A stretch of 64,000 bases of DNA from Siphonodentalium dalli (lineage: Eukaryota; Mollusca; Scaphopoda; Gadilida; Siphonodentaliidae): positions 172,301,164 through 172,365,163 of the forward strand of contig CP136066.1 in assembly GCA_032622095.1 (NCBI GenBank), given 5' to 3'. This document shows positions 34,136 through 46,200 of the stretch, piece by piece. Within the stretch, counting starts at the first letter, position 1, and each line of letters begins with the position of its first letter. The position numbers and the translations under genes are program-made. Below the pieces are notes generated by a model. The model had not been told where the DNA came from, ran no database searches, and saw only the letters and a list, made by a program, of their open reading frames with translations.

Positions 34136-34338
34136 TGTAACCCTTTCATGGCGGGAGCTATGCTGCTGCAGCATTAAAGATCTCGAGTCTCGCATATAAG
34201 GTCAAGATAAATATTGTTAAGCCAATGTATTCTCTTATATATGTGAGGCTTCATATGGGAGACTCTCATATATAAGAGAATCATTGGCACAGGGTTTTCG
34301 CAAAATTTCAGGAAACTCCAGTCCTGGAAGCGTTACAA
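34136..34338. mobile_element. Hairpin MITE, family C, short copy
   Basis: The left TGTAACCCTTTCATGGCGGG and right end are inverted, with TATTGTAAC on both outer edges. One complete core hairpin lies at about 34222-34288. GCAGCATTAAAGATC is another empty version of the site used by the nested insertion at 24460. Confidence 0.75.
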
Positions 34339-34997
34339 TAGTTTTTTAAATGGTTGCTCTTGTGTTGTCAAAACGACAGAAATATGCAGTCTCGGTAATG
34401 GTCGGTTTTCAATAAACAGTATACATGCAGTCGTAATTAAACTAGTTTTACCATATATATGTTCTTGAATGTTTTAGGCAAAAATGGGTTTTATTCGATT
34501 TATTCAGATTAGCCGTTGGCCGCGAAAATGAAAACTTGGGGTTAATAATCGAACGTATTCGCAACAGTCTCGGCATCCCTTTGGTCTAACCATCATAACA
34601 ATTCAGCTGGACCCACCAATATCATTACAAATTATATAGCAGTACACATTGTCCCGCTGACGAGGGGGGGGGGGCATTGTTTTGTTGCCAGCCTGATATA
34701 TATATCTCCCAGCACACAATGTGAGGGGTGAAGGAAAAGAGCACTCGATCTTTTCGACCATCCCGGGCGCAAAGCCAACCAATCTCCTCATTCTCAGTAA
34801 CTCAGCTAGTTAACGTACCAGAGCGTTAATATTATATACACAATCGGGTTCGCAAAAGCACAAGTTGTGGTGTTGGCTAGTTTGCTAATTAACATTAATA
34901 TTCGAACTCTTATATGTTGATGCTTTAAATACGGGGAAGTGTTAATTTAGAGATATTCCATTTGTATAGCGAGTGTGCGTGTGATTGTAATGTTAAC
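34339..34997. other. Unassigned stretch
   Basis: A G-run at 34664-34674 is the only feature seen. Confidence 0.4.
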
Positions 34998-35056
34998 GTC
35001 ATGTGTCACGTTTGTGTCACGTCATGTGTCACGTTTGTGTCACGTCATGTGTCACG
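34998..35056. repeat. 23-bp tandem repeat, 2.6 units
   Basis: Units of GTCATGTGTCACG then TTTGTGTCAC. Confidence 0.9.
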
Positions 35057-35423
35057 CTTGTTGTCTATAAGAGACTGACTTGTGCGAGTACGACTTTCTC
35101 TACTTGAAAATACTGGGTATAATTCTATTTTTTTAAACATTTGTTCCTAACTCTATGATTCTGCATAGATGGATTATTGATCAAAACCTCATTTAATAGT
35201 TCGACATTACCACTGTTTTATAAAATTGGTTGAATATGTAGGTAAATATTTTACTCTTGGAAGTTTACGCCAAATTGTGACTATAAAATTGAACTATCGG
35301 AACTATGTCAGTCTTTGTTACAGTCTGAAATTTCGAAATAATCTTGTTTCAAGCATGACATTGACCAATGATGTGATTATTTTACTAGGACATGCATGGG
35401 ATTGTGTGAGGTGATGTACACCA

Positions 35424-35485
35424 ACGCACCACCACCCCGGTACGCACCACCCCCCCCCCGGTACGCACCACCCCCGGTACGAACC
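35424..35485. repeat. Short GGTACGCACCACC tandem
   Basis: Four imperfect units that differ in the length of the C-run. Confidence 0.85.
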
Positions 35486-35848
35486 ATGTACAACGCCTAA
35501 GTGTTCGGTGGAATTTATGTTACATTGATTCTAACAAATTATTATAAACAATTTAACTTATATATTATAGTCTGAATTTTGCAACGGTGTTACTATTTCG
35601 AGACATGACAATTTTGCTTAGAATTGGGGAGTTTGTTGCCTACATTCCTCCAGTTGGCGAAGCATCTGAATACTAACTTATTAGTTTCATGCACCCGAAC
35701 AAGTACATAATATGTCTTTAACATATTGGAAGCCAATGGCAAAATACTTGAGAAAATTAAGAGATTTAATTATAGTAAATAAGCATGATATATTTCACAT
35801 GAGTCGGGAAGAGCGAGAGCATGCAACCTCAAATAGTCCCAGAGGATC
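35486..35848. other. Unassigned stretch
   Basis: AT-rich, nothing recognised. Confidence 0.4.
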
Positions 35849-36280
35849 TTAACTCTTTACCCAACAGAACGGCCCTGTGCCAATGCATTCTCTTATATAT
35901 GCGAGTCGACCATAGGTCGCCTCGCATATATACGAGAATGCATTGGCTTAACACATATTAAAAATGATAAAATTGTCAAAGAATGTAGAAAAATATTATT
36001 AAAATTGTAAGAAAAGATTCTAAAATTGTTAAAGAATGTTAGATTTTTTTTTTTTGGGCCAATGCATTCTCTTATATATGCGAGGCGACCTATGGTCGAC
36101 TCGCATATATAAGAGAATGCATTGGCACAGGGCATAACTGTTACCATCACAATGTGGTCAATGAGCCGGTTCCAATGATATCCATATTTGTATGGTTCTA
36201 TTGAGACAGACCGAAGATATTTTAGGCTGTTGAAGCTTTATTTTGGGCGTTTTTGGCCGTTTTGTTGGGTAAAGGGTTAA
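35849..36280. mobile_element. Hairpin MITE, family A
   Basis: Same orientation and layout as the 32.3-kb copy, with TTAA at both ends. Core hairpins lie at 35879-35947 (one mismatch, TATACGAG) and 36058-36126. The high similarity suggests recent activity. Confidence 0.85.
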
Positions 36281-38410
36281 GCGATTTGTGTGAATTGCCG
36301 TGACATGGCGAGTGGATACGTATTAGGTATATATGGCGTATATTAGGTGCTTCAGACCATGTCCCTCGTTCACTTACAAAGTATCGATGACAAACGTAGA
36401 TTCAACGCTATCGTCATGGAGATAAAATATTATCCACATCGGATATCAACTATTACCCAGGGAATGCGCAACGCACTGCGCAATGCACCGACTGCTGTCC
36501 AACGCCCCCGACCAATCGAACACATCCGTCTCGCGATAATCCTCGCGTATAATTGTGGGATTAGCTCGCGGACATTTCCGAATAATTGGCTCGTATCGAT
36601 TGATCTGTAAAATGTGAAGATTTCCGCTGCCAATCACGCGAAATGATCCCCGGCAATTACTTCCCTTTCACAGAACTCTTTTATAGCAGTCGTGTGTAAT
36701 TTAACATGCCATAATATAAGATTGTTTCCCAACATAAACTCTATACAGATGATGACACTGAGTGCAATTAATCGCTATTCAGACTCATCTCGCGCTTGAG
36801 CAAACGATATGTTTTGGACGGGGGTGACAATACTTCTCGGAACATTAAAATGCCCCCTCCGGCTTCACGTCGATAGCTGCCATTCTGCTCTTATAACCTC
36901 TTATATATATCCTCCGACATGTCCATCGCGCTTCCGCCAATCGCCTGCCGTAGGCCTTTATAACACGCACACGTCGTCATCCGTTTAGCTTTCTGTATAT
37001 CCGTTTAGTGTTGTGCATTGAGACCTCATACAACGAAATGGTACGCCTCAACTCTTAGTTATAATCCTATTATTTCGACACACCTTCTCGCTGGTGTCTA
37101 CTCGCTGGTGTCTACCACTTGGTTATATTCGTTTAATCATTATTGAAACCAAATAATCTCATCATATCGTGTTGTTAAAATATTCGGTCGTTCCATGTGT
37201 TACCCAGGTAAAGTGTGACTTATCTATGTTACAAAGGCTGAGTGTGAATTGTACCTTAGATGTGACAACCTGGCACGTCGGACATAGGCATACTATATTA
37301 TTGTTTTTGCATAAGGGACGCATAGTATGAATTGTATTATACATGCATGCCATAGATACATTTACCAACACGATATTGTGTGGATGTTGTTAAAAGAATA
37401 TAGTTCAGACACGGATGGCCTATTCACGAATCATATTATTTCCATCTTAATTTGATCATAAATCCAATCTTATTGGGAATAAAACAAGCTTCGAAATTGT
37501 CGAACGGCGTCAGGGCTTTGGATGGTTCACTCTGCATGACCTTTTGGGCTACGCTATATATACCGGTAGACAAATTGGCCACATTTGTTCGAAAGTGACC
37601 AAAATTACATTTGTTTGCCCAAAACATGTCAAGCCTATGCCAGCCATTACCTCTCAGAAAATCATCAGATCTCACTAAATCCCTTACAATCCTTAAATAA
37701 TTATCATGTACTTATTCGGGTGCGTGAAACAAGAAAGTTGGTATTCAGACACTATATACCAACTGGAGGAATATAGTATTCTAGTAACATCGCCGAAAAT
37801 TTCAAACAAATCGACCTTACCACTTCATATAAAACATCGTCTGAACTACGCGCAATTGTAATATTTACTTCTCGATTCGGGATGCAACTATCTGCGATAA
37901 GCTAACGAAAATGATTTCGCCACCGAGAGTCACTGTATTTAATTAATAAATAAGAATGGCGGTGTTTGTTGTCAATTTGGATATAATATTTGTAAACAAG
38001 TTTTACTTTAGCAAGATTATTCTCCATTTCTATTTGATCACCCTACCGGAGTGTTTCTCATCACTTTAAAGTATATTTTACTATGGTTTTTTTTTTAGTT
38101 TTGGCTTTCTCAACGATCCTATATTTTGGTTTTTAAATGTGGCCAAAGTTTCTGAAAAATGACCCAAAAAATTAAGAAATGGCAAAACAAATTGACCAAA
38201 ATAATTATTCGTCCAGCGTGAACCCTGGCGCTATCTAACTTATCGACTGAGTCACCGCCCGATGATACTCATGAAGATCGTCATTGGCTGACGAAATATA
38301 ATATCTATATAATATAGTACTCTCGTTACATAGTATGAACTTATATACTGACTCAGAGCACCCGAGAAGTCCATGACAGATAAGTTCGTTCGACGTAGAT
38401 TTATTACAAG
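36281..38410. other. Unassigned stretch of about 2.1 kb
   Basis: The most GC-rich unique part (36430-36600) has open frames on both strands but no recognisable motif. A TCGCTGGTGTCTAC duplication is at 37088-37117. I see no convincing exon. Confidence 0.35.
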
Positions 38411-38538
38411 CACATGTATATTATAGACTGATTGTTATTTTACACATGTATATTATAGAATGATTGTATTTTACACATGTATATTATAGATTAATTGTAT
38501 TATACACACGTATATTGTAAATTGATTGTTATTTTACA
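38411..38538. repeat. 31-34 bp tandem repeat, about four units
   Basis: Units of CACATGTATATTATAGA then TGATTGTATTTTA, slightly variable in length. Confidence 0.9.
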
Positions 38539-38636
38539 GCGAATACTAGTGGATGTTTAGACTTGTCCCTGACTCATATATGTGAAACACTGCGACGCTA
38601 TCGCTCTGTGACGTGCCCTCCCATAAGCATGCAAGA

Positions 38637-38900
38637 AAACCATAATCAGAAATGGTAACGCCCTCAAGATCATATTATTAGGCATAAATATAAATTATAA
38701 TATAAAATATATTGGTTACATGAATTCCGTTTAAACAACTAATCCTTCAAATTATTACAAAAACCTACTGCTTATTACTGCAGGTTTCTCATTCGCCACA
38801 CCAGAAAGCCTCTAAATCCGGATAAAAAATCGGAGCCATTGTGTTCCCGCCATAAAATCTTCAAGAGTGGCCCAGCCATTGTTTATACCTAAACATCGAA
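38637..38900 (+). repeat. Dispersed repeat, copy 1 (inverted partner at 49.3 kb)
   Basis: CAGAAATGGTAACGCCCTC, CTTCAAATTATTACAAAAAC, TTACTGCAGGTTTCTCATTC and CTTCAAGAGTGGCCCAGC all recur inverted at 49322-49722. An AT-rich tract occupies the place where the other copy has (TA)n. Confidence 0.75.
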
Positions 38901-39057
38901 AGCAATCAAAGCGGTCATAATTGTTATATACTGCAACTATCAGACATCCAGCGAATACACACCCCACGAAAACCCGAAATGTGTTGTCTTGCGAGATATT
39001 CCATCGTCATAGCTCAATTTGACACGGCCAAATTAGCTTCCTACAATATCCTACAAG

Positions 39058-39182
39058 ACAACCAATGTCAGAAATGGTAACGCGCTCAAGATAATATATT
39101 ATATACCCATGATTGTAATTATAGAATATAAAATATATTGGTTTTGCGAATGACCAACTCAGAATTCCGTTAAAACAACAAT
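39058..39182 (+). repeat. Dispersed repeat, partial copy
   Basis: CAGAAATGGTAACGCGCTC through AGAATTCCGTTAAAACAA, about 420 bp downstream of the first copy in the same orientation. Confidence 0.7.
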
Positions 39183-39189
39183 AACAACC

Positions 39190-39560
39190 AGCACCTAATT
39201 AACGAACCGGCGACCGACTCGGCCGTCTCCGACCACAACCCCCAGTGGGCTGCAGAACGAAAAATGTCTATAAAAGTTGAAATATAAGACTTACAAATTA
39301 TCTTTTTCATTTCTTGTATTTGTAATTGACATAGCTTGTCACAAACCAAAAATCAACATTATTGACATAATAATGTAAAGGACAATAAACGAAATTGAAA
39401 TCCCCAACTACAACTTTTACCGGACTCGGCCTCTGGGTCGCGCAGTTCGACTTTTAAATCCGTCCCAAAAATTCCCAACATCTATAAATAAAAACCCCAG
39501 CGTAAACTCCAGCGCCCAGCCGAAACAAGAATTTGGACACCAGTATACACGCGGCGCGCG
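39190..39560 (+). repeat. Segment duplicated on both sides of the LINE relic
   Basis: CAGCACCTAATTAACGAACC, CTTTTTCATTTCTTGTAT, TTTTACCGGACTCGG and AGTATACACGCG-type words recur in the same order at 40640-41000. Confidence 0.6.
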
Positions 39561-40115
39561 TAATAACAATAAAGCTTCTCAAATCATCGGCATAGTCAAT
39601 AGAACTTTCACGAACTTGGACATCGACACTTTCCGATCGCTCTACATACGCATGGTCAGACCTATTATCGAATACTATCACTCTGCGTGGAGCCCACATC
39701 ACAAATATCAAAGCATTGTGTTAGAGAAAATACAAAGTTAAGCTACGAAACTAGTTCGTCAAATCAAAACTCTATGCTACCGAGACCGAATGATAACACT
39801 CAATCTGATGTCTTTAAAACATCGAAGATTTAGAGGAGATCTAATCGAGGTATATAAACTGTGGAAGGTCATTACAATATCAATGCCTGTGACCTATTAG
39901 AAAGAAATTCACCAGGAAGAACAAGAGGACATAATAAAAAGCTACAGATGCGCACTGCTAACATAGACATAGAAAAGTATTTCTTCACACAAAGGGTGAT
40001 ACATAGATGGAACTCTCTGCAAGACTTCGCTGTTGAGGTTCCAACACTCGATCAATTCAAAATATACATAGACTCATTCTTCTATTATATAAAATACGAG
40101 TTCGACGACAAGTAA
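39560..40115 (+). pseudogene. LINE reverse-transcriptase C-terminal relic (family 3)
   Basis: A frame from about 39565 reads NKASQIIGIVNRTF, SLYIRMVRPIIEYYHSAW, one in-frame stop after LEKIQS, KLVRQIKTL, then SLKHRRFRGDLIEVYKLW. After a frameshift near 39860 it continues with LLERNSPGRTRGHNKKL, EKYFFTQRVIHRWNSL and a final DQFKIYIDSFF. R.LY...VRP..EY....W, L..RR.RGDL...YK, TRGH and FF..RV...WN.LP are the standard sequence of blocks after the polymerase domain in CR1/Jockey-like LINEs. The upstream catalytic half is missing, and one stop plus a frameshift show it is dead. Confidence 0.85.
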
Positions 40116-40195
40116 TATGTTCAAGTGACTCACAAGAAAATATCGAATGACGATACATATATTTGTAAACAAACATTGCAAATAATGTTATTGGG

Positions 40196-40220
40196 ACGAA
40201 AAGTCGCAAGACTTGTTCGT
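40196..40220 (+). repeat. 3' UTR stem-loop with GCAA tetraloop
   Basis: ACGAA-AAGTC pairs with GACTT-(G)-TTCGT around GCAA. This makes a ten-base-pair stem with one bulge and a GNRA-type loop just before the terminal microsatellite of the LINE. A role in reverse-transcriptase recognition is inference. Confidence 0.6.
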
Positions 40221-40222
40221 AT

Positions 40223-40262
40223 TATGATGATGGTGATGATGATGATGATGATGATATGATTG
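40223..40262 (+). repeat. ATG/GAT microsatellite tail of the LINE
   Basis: (GAT)n following the stem-loop, the position at which LINEs often carry simple-repeat tails. Confidence 0.85.
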
Positions 40263-40301
40263 ATAGAACAAACCACTATTATGATGATCGTGTCGTTATT
40301 T

Positions 40302-41000
40302 GTTTAAAATACGTATCAATTGACATATAAGCACCAGTTCCCTCATTAAAGTCAACCTATTTCGACCATTTTAGGGGAACTGCGGGAATTTGGGGATTTC
40401 CGCAAATGGATCTCCGCAAATAGAGACGTACTGCAAATTGTCACACAGATCAGCACCTAGTTATCGAACCGGTTGCTGACTTGGCTGTATCCTACTAACC
40501 TCTTTAAAATACGTATCAATTGAGATATACGCACCCGTTCCCTCATTAAAATCAACACCTTTCGACCATTTTAGGGGACCTCCGCGAATTCGGGATCAAT
40601 GCAAATGGAACTCCGCAATTAGGAGACCTACTACAAACCGATCAGCACCTAATTATCGAACCGGTGTCTGACTCGGCTGTCTCCGATTACACCCTTTAAA
40701 ATACGCATCAATTGACATATACGCATTTTACAAAGTATCTTTTTCATTTCTTCTATATGTAATTGGCATAGCTTATATCACAAACCAAAATGGCATAACA
40801 ACTACACCTTTTACCGGACTCGGGGTAGCACTACAAATTGTAATGCGTCCCAAAACAACCGGACTCGGAGTCGCACCACAACATTTAATGCGTCCCAAAA
40901 ATCCCATAATCTATAAATAAAACGCCCAGCGAACCATAGGTATGTAGAATTTGTACATTAGTATACACCCGAGGGCGATATAATAACGACGTTCAAAGCA
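40302..41000 (+). repeat. ~195-bp tandem repeat and second copy of the 39.2-kb segment
   Basis: AAAATACGTATCAATTGA starts recur at about 40308, 40507 and 40697. The third unit runs on into CTTTTTCATTTCTTCTAT, TTTTACCGGACTCGG and CCCAAAAATCCCATAATCTA, matching 39290-39560. This flanks the LINE relic with related sequence on both sides. Confidence 0.65.
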
Positions 41001-41607
41001 GAGCGATGGCAAGGTTTATAGTCCGGAGACCAGTCAAATGGATGTTCGGCATCTGTGTCATGCGCACTCATATCAATTAGGGTACTTCCGCTAACGCGTA
41101 CGTGCTTCTCGATAGTATTACGAAACGTATTCTCATTTTATATGATGATGATTTGCGATAGTGCAAAAAAGATCTCTTTATCTTGGCCACTTCAATAAAA
41201 TCTGATGGGTGGAATTTTACGTAATCGAACTATCTTGAAACCGTGCCAGGGCGAGAGATTTTTTCTGTATCATTTGATTGGATTCGACATGGACTCGTGG
41301 GGTCTCCCCTAACAGCCATTCTCGGAATAATATGATGCCCTGTATGTGTATACCTGAGCCGTAACATAGATCATGCCACGAATACATACCCTGGCTATAC
41401 GCCCGTACATGTATATAACAAATCTCACCAGTTCAAATCCCGTGAATGTTTTGATAAACATTGAGTTGATCACCCGGGGGAAATTTCAAGATTGTAGGCG
41501 ACAAAAAGCGAAATCGGCTCACAAAAGTCTCATAACTCATGGCATCTCGAGCTAGGTGGGGGTACGATTCTTGTGTAATTAAGTTTCTTTTTTAAATCGA
41601 TGTAAAT
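41001..41607. other. Unassigned stretch
   Basis: No repeats or coding signal recognised. Confidence 0.4.
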
Positions 41608-42115
41608 TACTAGTCAGAAGAAGTGGTATATCGAGGCGCGCATTTATTGCAATATTGAGCGCACTTAATTTCGAAAAAGGTGCGATTATAGCGCAATACA
41701 TAAAAACCTGTCGCGCTTATTATTGCGATATTGAGCGCAGAATATTGCGATATATATTAAGCGCGCATTGTCGCAATATTGAGCGCGACATACTTTCATA
41801 CAGACACGATAGTGCATGTTATATTTATATTAGATAAATATTGTGCATATAGTGTACATATAGTGTACATATTAGCATTTACAACTATTATTATATACAA
41901 ATCTAAATTACTTATGCCAAACAATATGCATGTAGAAGAAGCAATAATTTTCTTTAAATGTCACAATTTTGAGCGTAAGATGTCGCAATATTAAGCGCAA
42001 AATATTGCAATAATATCGCAAGCTGCGCGCTTACAAGCTTTTCCACTTGCAATATTATTGCGATATTGGGCGCGCGAAAATAGCGCGCTTAATATACCAC
42101 TTCTTTTGACTGGTA
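41608..42115. mobile_element. TA-flanked MITE packed with GCGATATTGAGCGC motifs
   Basis: The ends CTAGTCAGAAGAAGTGGTAT and the inverse CCACTTCTTTTGACTGG are each flanked by TA. The interior holds about ten copies of GC(G/A)ATATT(G/A)AGCGC in direct and inverted form, densest near the two ends. Non-coding, with a Tc1/mariner-like flank. Confidence 0.75.
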
Positions 42116-42647
42116 CTGTAGCACCAATATCGTCATATATGTGTTCCGTGTATACTATAGCTGCACTAGTTTGCTCTATACCATGCGAAAAAAATATCGG
42201 TCAAATCACGAACGAGCAATTCCTCATCGTGGTCACATTGTATAATTCCCGGCAAGATGGCTGACCTCAGGGGATTGATTGCTGTCAATGTTCAATTTAC
42301 GGACGTTTTCACTTGTCGTGAGTGCAGAATGGTAACCTGTTTTGCGTCGGTATTGTTTGCAAACAACCACATGGCACGCTGTTTGATTAGCACGTTGATG
42401 TGTACAATAATCGTATCCCATCTGAAATAGGAATCTCGAAATGATAGGTATATCGCAGTATAGTACCATCAACGTATGAGTCATATAACGAGGCAAACCG
42501 ATTGTGCATGCCACCTAGATCACAAACGTGTGTTATCGCACAGCAGTACATGTGTCTGCATTCCAAAGTCCCGAATAACAGTGATCCAAACGATATTTTT
42601 GCTTAACCCCTTCTATGCTAAGCACTCGTTGACGAATAACACCATTA
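42116..42647. other. Unassigned stretch
   Basis: Nothing recognised. Confidence 0.4.
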
Positions 42648-42714
42648 GGAAATGTTCAGATAATAAGTTCAACATACGATGGTCATTTTTTGAACTTATT
42701 ATGTGAACATTTCC
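42648..42714. repeat. Hairpin of ~25-bp arms
   Basis: GGAAATGTTCAGATAATAAG and TTGAACTTATTATGTGAACA plus TTTCC are inverted around a 16-base loop. Confidence 0.8.
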
Positions 42715-43150
42715 CTCCAATGTATTAAGAATCCTTCTGCACTTGTATTATCATTATCATCTGTCGTATGCTTATTTTTAAATGAACATCCCTCCAGATG
42801 AATAATAGATAATTCCATTTATACTTTTATAACTTGTGGGAGAATCCATTCCGTAAAAAAGTGTGTGTTGTATACTATATCATGAAATGTATAAAGTCAT
42901 TTTAGGAGTTGTTATACATGCCAGTTCAAAGCTACCCTATATGTGGTATGTAGAGTATGTGACGCGTAATATGACCTAGTATGGAGTCAGTATTAGGAGC
43001 ACATGAGTCAAAGAATAATGGGCGTATACTATTGTATATAGATAATGCATGGCTTGGCGTTGACTATACCAAAATGGTGGTCCGAGAGGAGGAACAGTCC
43101 ATTAGCCACAGGCCACTAATTTGGCCTAGTCAGCGACAAGACATCCATTA
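42715..43150. other. Unassigned stretch
   Basis: Nothing recognised before the start of the first ~161-bp array element. Confidence 0.4.
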
Positions 43151-43198
43151 TTAGCTCAACTTACTTGTAAGTTTGAGCTATTGCCATGGTTTGGCGTC

Positions 43199-43272
43199 CG
43201 TCGTCCGTGTGTCCGTGTGTCCGTGTGTGCGTGTGTCCGTGTGTCCGTGTGTCCGTGTGTCCGTGTGTCCGT
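43199..43272 (+). repeat. (CGTGTGTC)n microsatellite
   Basis: Part of element 1. The matching tract in element 2 is at 52545-52603. Confidence 0.9.
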
Positions 43273-46200
43273 CAACAATTTCCTTTGGCGCGGGCTACAG
43301 GTTGTACCTTTGGTCTGATCTTCATGAAATTTGTCATGAATGTTGACATTGACATGTAGATGGGAACGAGTCATTTTTGGGTCATTCGGCCAAAAAACAT
43401 GGCCGCTGGCAGCCATCTTGGATTTCAAGATTCAATCCATTGGCGCGGCCTACAGGTCGTACTGTTCATCTGATCATCATGAAATTTGTCATTGATGTTA
43501 ATAATGACATGTAGATGGGAACGAGTGATTTTGGGGTCGTTCGGCCAAAAAACATGGCTGCCAGCAGCCATCTTGGATTTTACTCTTTGCATGACTAAAT
43601 CCTTTGGCGCGGGCTACAGGTCGTTGTTTTGGTCGGAAGTTTATGAAATTTGTCATGGATGTTAACACTGTCATGTAGATGGGAACGAGTGATTTTGGAG
43701 TTGTTCGGCCAAAAAACATGGCCGCCAGCAACCATCTTGGATTTTACTCTTTGCATGACTAAATCCTTTGGCGCGGGCTACAGGTTGTACCTTTGGTCTA
43801 ATCTTTATGAAATTTGTCATGAATGTTGACATTGACATGTAGATGGGAACGAATCAATGTGGGGTCATTCGGCCAAAAAACATGGCCGCTGGTGGCCATC
43901 TTAGATTTCAAAATTCAATCCATTGGCGCGGGCTACAGGTCGTACTGTTCGTCTGATCATCATGAAATTTGTCATGGATGTTAATATTGACATGTAGATG
44001 GGAACGAGTCATTTTGGGGTTGTTCGGCCAATAAACATGGCCACCAGCAGCCATCTTGGATTTTACTCTTTGCATGACTAAATCCTTTGGCGCGGGCTAC
44101 AGGTCGTAGCTTCGATCGGAACATCATGAAATTGGTGATGGATGTTAACAATGACATGTAGATGGGAACGAGTGATTTTGGGGTCGTTCGGCCGAAAAAC
44201 ATGGCCGCCAGCAGTCATCTTGGATTTTACTCTTTGCATGACTAAATCCTTTGGCCCGGGCTACAGGTCGTACCTTTGGTCTGATCTTTATGAAATTTGT
44301 CATGAATGTTGACATTGACATGTAGATGGGAACGAGTCATTTTGGGGTCATTCGGCCTAAAAACATGGCCGCTGGCAGCCATATTGGATTTCAAGATTCA
44401 ATCCATTGGCGCGGGCTACAGATCGTACTGTTCGCCTGATCATCCATGAAATTTGTCATTGATGTTAATAATGACATGTAGATGGGAACGAGTGATTTTG
44501 GTGTCGTTCGGCCAAAAAACATGGCCGCCAGCAGCCATCTTGGATTTTACTCTTTGCATGACTAAATCCTTTGGCGCGGGCTACAGGTTGTACCTTTGGT
44601 CTAATCTTTATGAAATTTGTCATGAATGTTGACATTGACATGTAGATGGGAACGAATCAATGTGGGGTCATTCGGCCAAAAAACATGGCCGCTGGTGGCC
44701 ATCTTAGATTTCAAAATTCAATCCATTGGCGCGGGCTACAGGTCGTACTGTTCGTCTGATCATCATGAAATTTGTCATGGATGTTAATATTGACATGTAG
44801 ATGGGAACGAGTGATTTTGGGGTCGTTCGGCCAAAAAACATGGCTGCCAGCAGCCATCTTGGATTTTACTCTTTGCATGACTAAATCCTTTGGCGCGGGC
44901 TACAGGTCGTTGTTTTGGTCGGAAGTTTATGAAATTTGTCATGGATGTTAACACTGTCATGTAGATGGGAACGAGTGATTTTGGAGTTGTTCGGCCAAAA
45001 AACATGGCCGCCAGCAACCATCTTGGATTTTACTCTTTGCATGACTAAATCCTTTGGCGCGGGCTACAGGTTGTACCTTTGGTCTAATCTTTATGAAATT
45101 TGTCATGAATGTTGACATTGACATGTAGATGGGAACGAATCAATGTGGGGTCATTCGGCCAAAAAACAAAGCCGCTGGTGGCCATTTTAGATTTCAAAAT
45201 TCAATCCATTGGCGCGGGCTACAGGTCGTACTGTTCGTCTGATCATCATGAAATTTGTCATGGATGTTAATATTGACATGTAGATGGGAACGAGTCATTT
45301 TGGGGTTGTTCGGCCAATAAACATGGCCACCAGCAGCCATCTTGGATTTTACTCTTTGCATGACTAAATCCTTTGGCGCGGGCTACAGGTCGTAGCTTCG
45401 ATCGGAACATCATGAAATTGGTGATGGATGTTAACAATGACATGTAGATGGGAACGAGTGATTTTGGGGTCGTTCGGCCGAAAAACATGGCCGCCAGCAG
45501 CCATCTTGGATTTTACTCTTTGCATGACTAAATCCTTTGGCCCGGGCTACAGGTCGTACCTTTGGTCTGATCTTTATGAAATTTGTCATGAATGTTGACA
45601 TTGACATGTAGATGGGAACGAGTCATTTTGGGGTCATTCTGCCAAAAAACATGGCCGCTGGCAGCCATCTTGGATTTCAAGATTCAATCCATTGGCGCGG
45701 GCTACAGGTCGTACTGTTCGTCTGATCATCATGAAATTTGTCATGGATGTTAATATTGACATGTAGATGGGAACGAGTCATTTTGGGGTTGTTCGGCCGA
45801 TAAACATGGCCGCCAGCAGCCATCTTGGATTTTACTCTTTGCATGACTAAATCCTTTGGCGCGGGCTACAGGTCGTAGCTTCGATCGGAACATCATGAAA
45901 TTGGTGATGGATGTTAACAATGACATGTAGATGGGAACGAGTGATTTTGGAGTTGTTCGGCCGAAAAACATGGCCGCCAGCAGCCATCTTGGATTTTACT
46001 CTTTGCATGACTAAATCCTTTGGCCCGGGCTACAGGTCGTACCTTTGGTCTGATCTTTATGAAATTTGTCATGAATGTTGACATTGACATGTAGATGGGA
46101 ACGAGTCATTTTGGGGTCATTCGGCCAAAAAACATGGCCGCTGGCAGCCATCTTGGATTTCAAGATTCAATCCATTGGCGCGGGCTACAGGTCGTACTGT

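Noticed and set aside
36347-36637. Overlapping open frames on both strands in a GC-richer patch
   Set aside because: Three frames on two strands are equally open and none shows recognisable motifs; the openness reflects composition.
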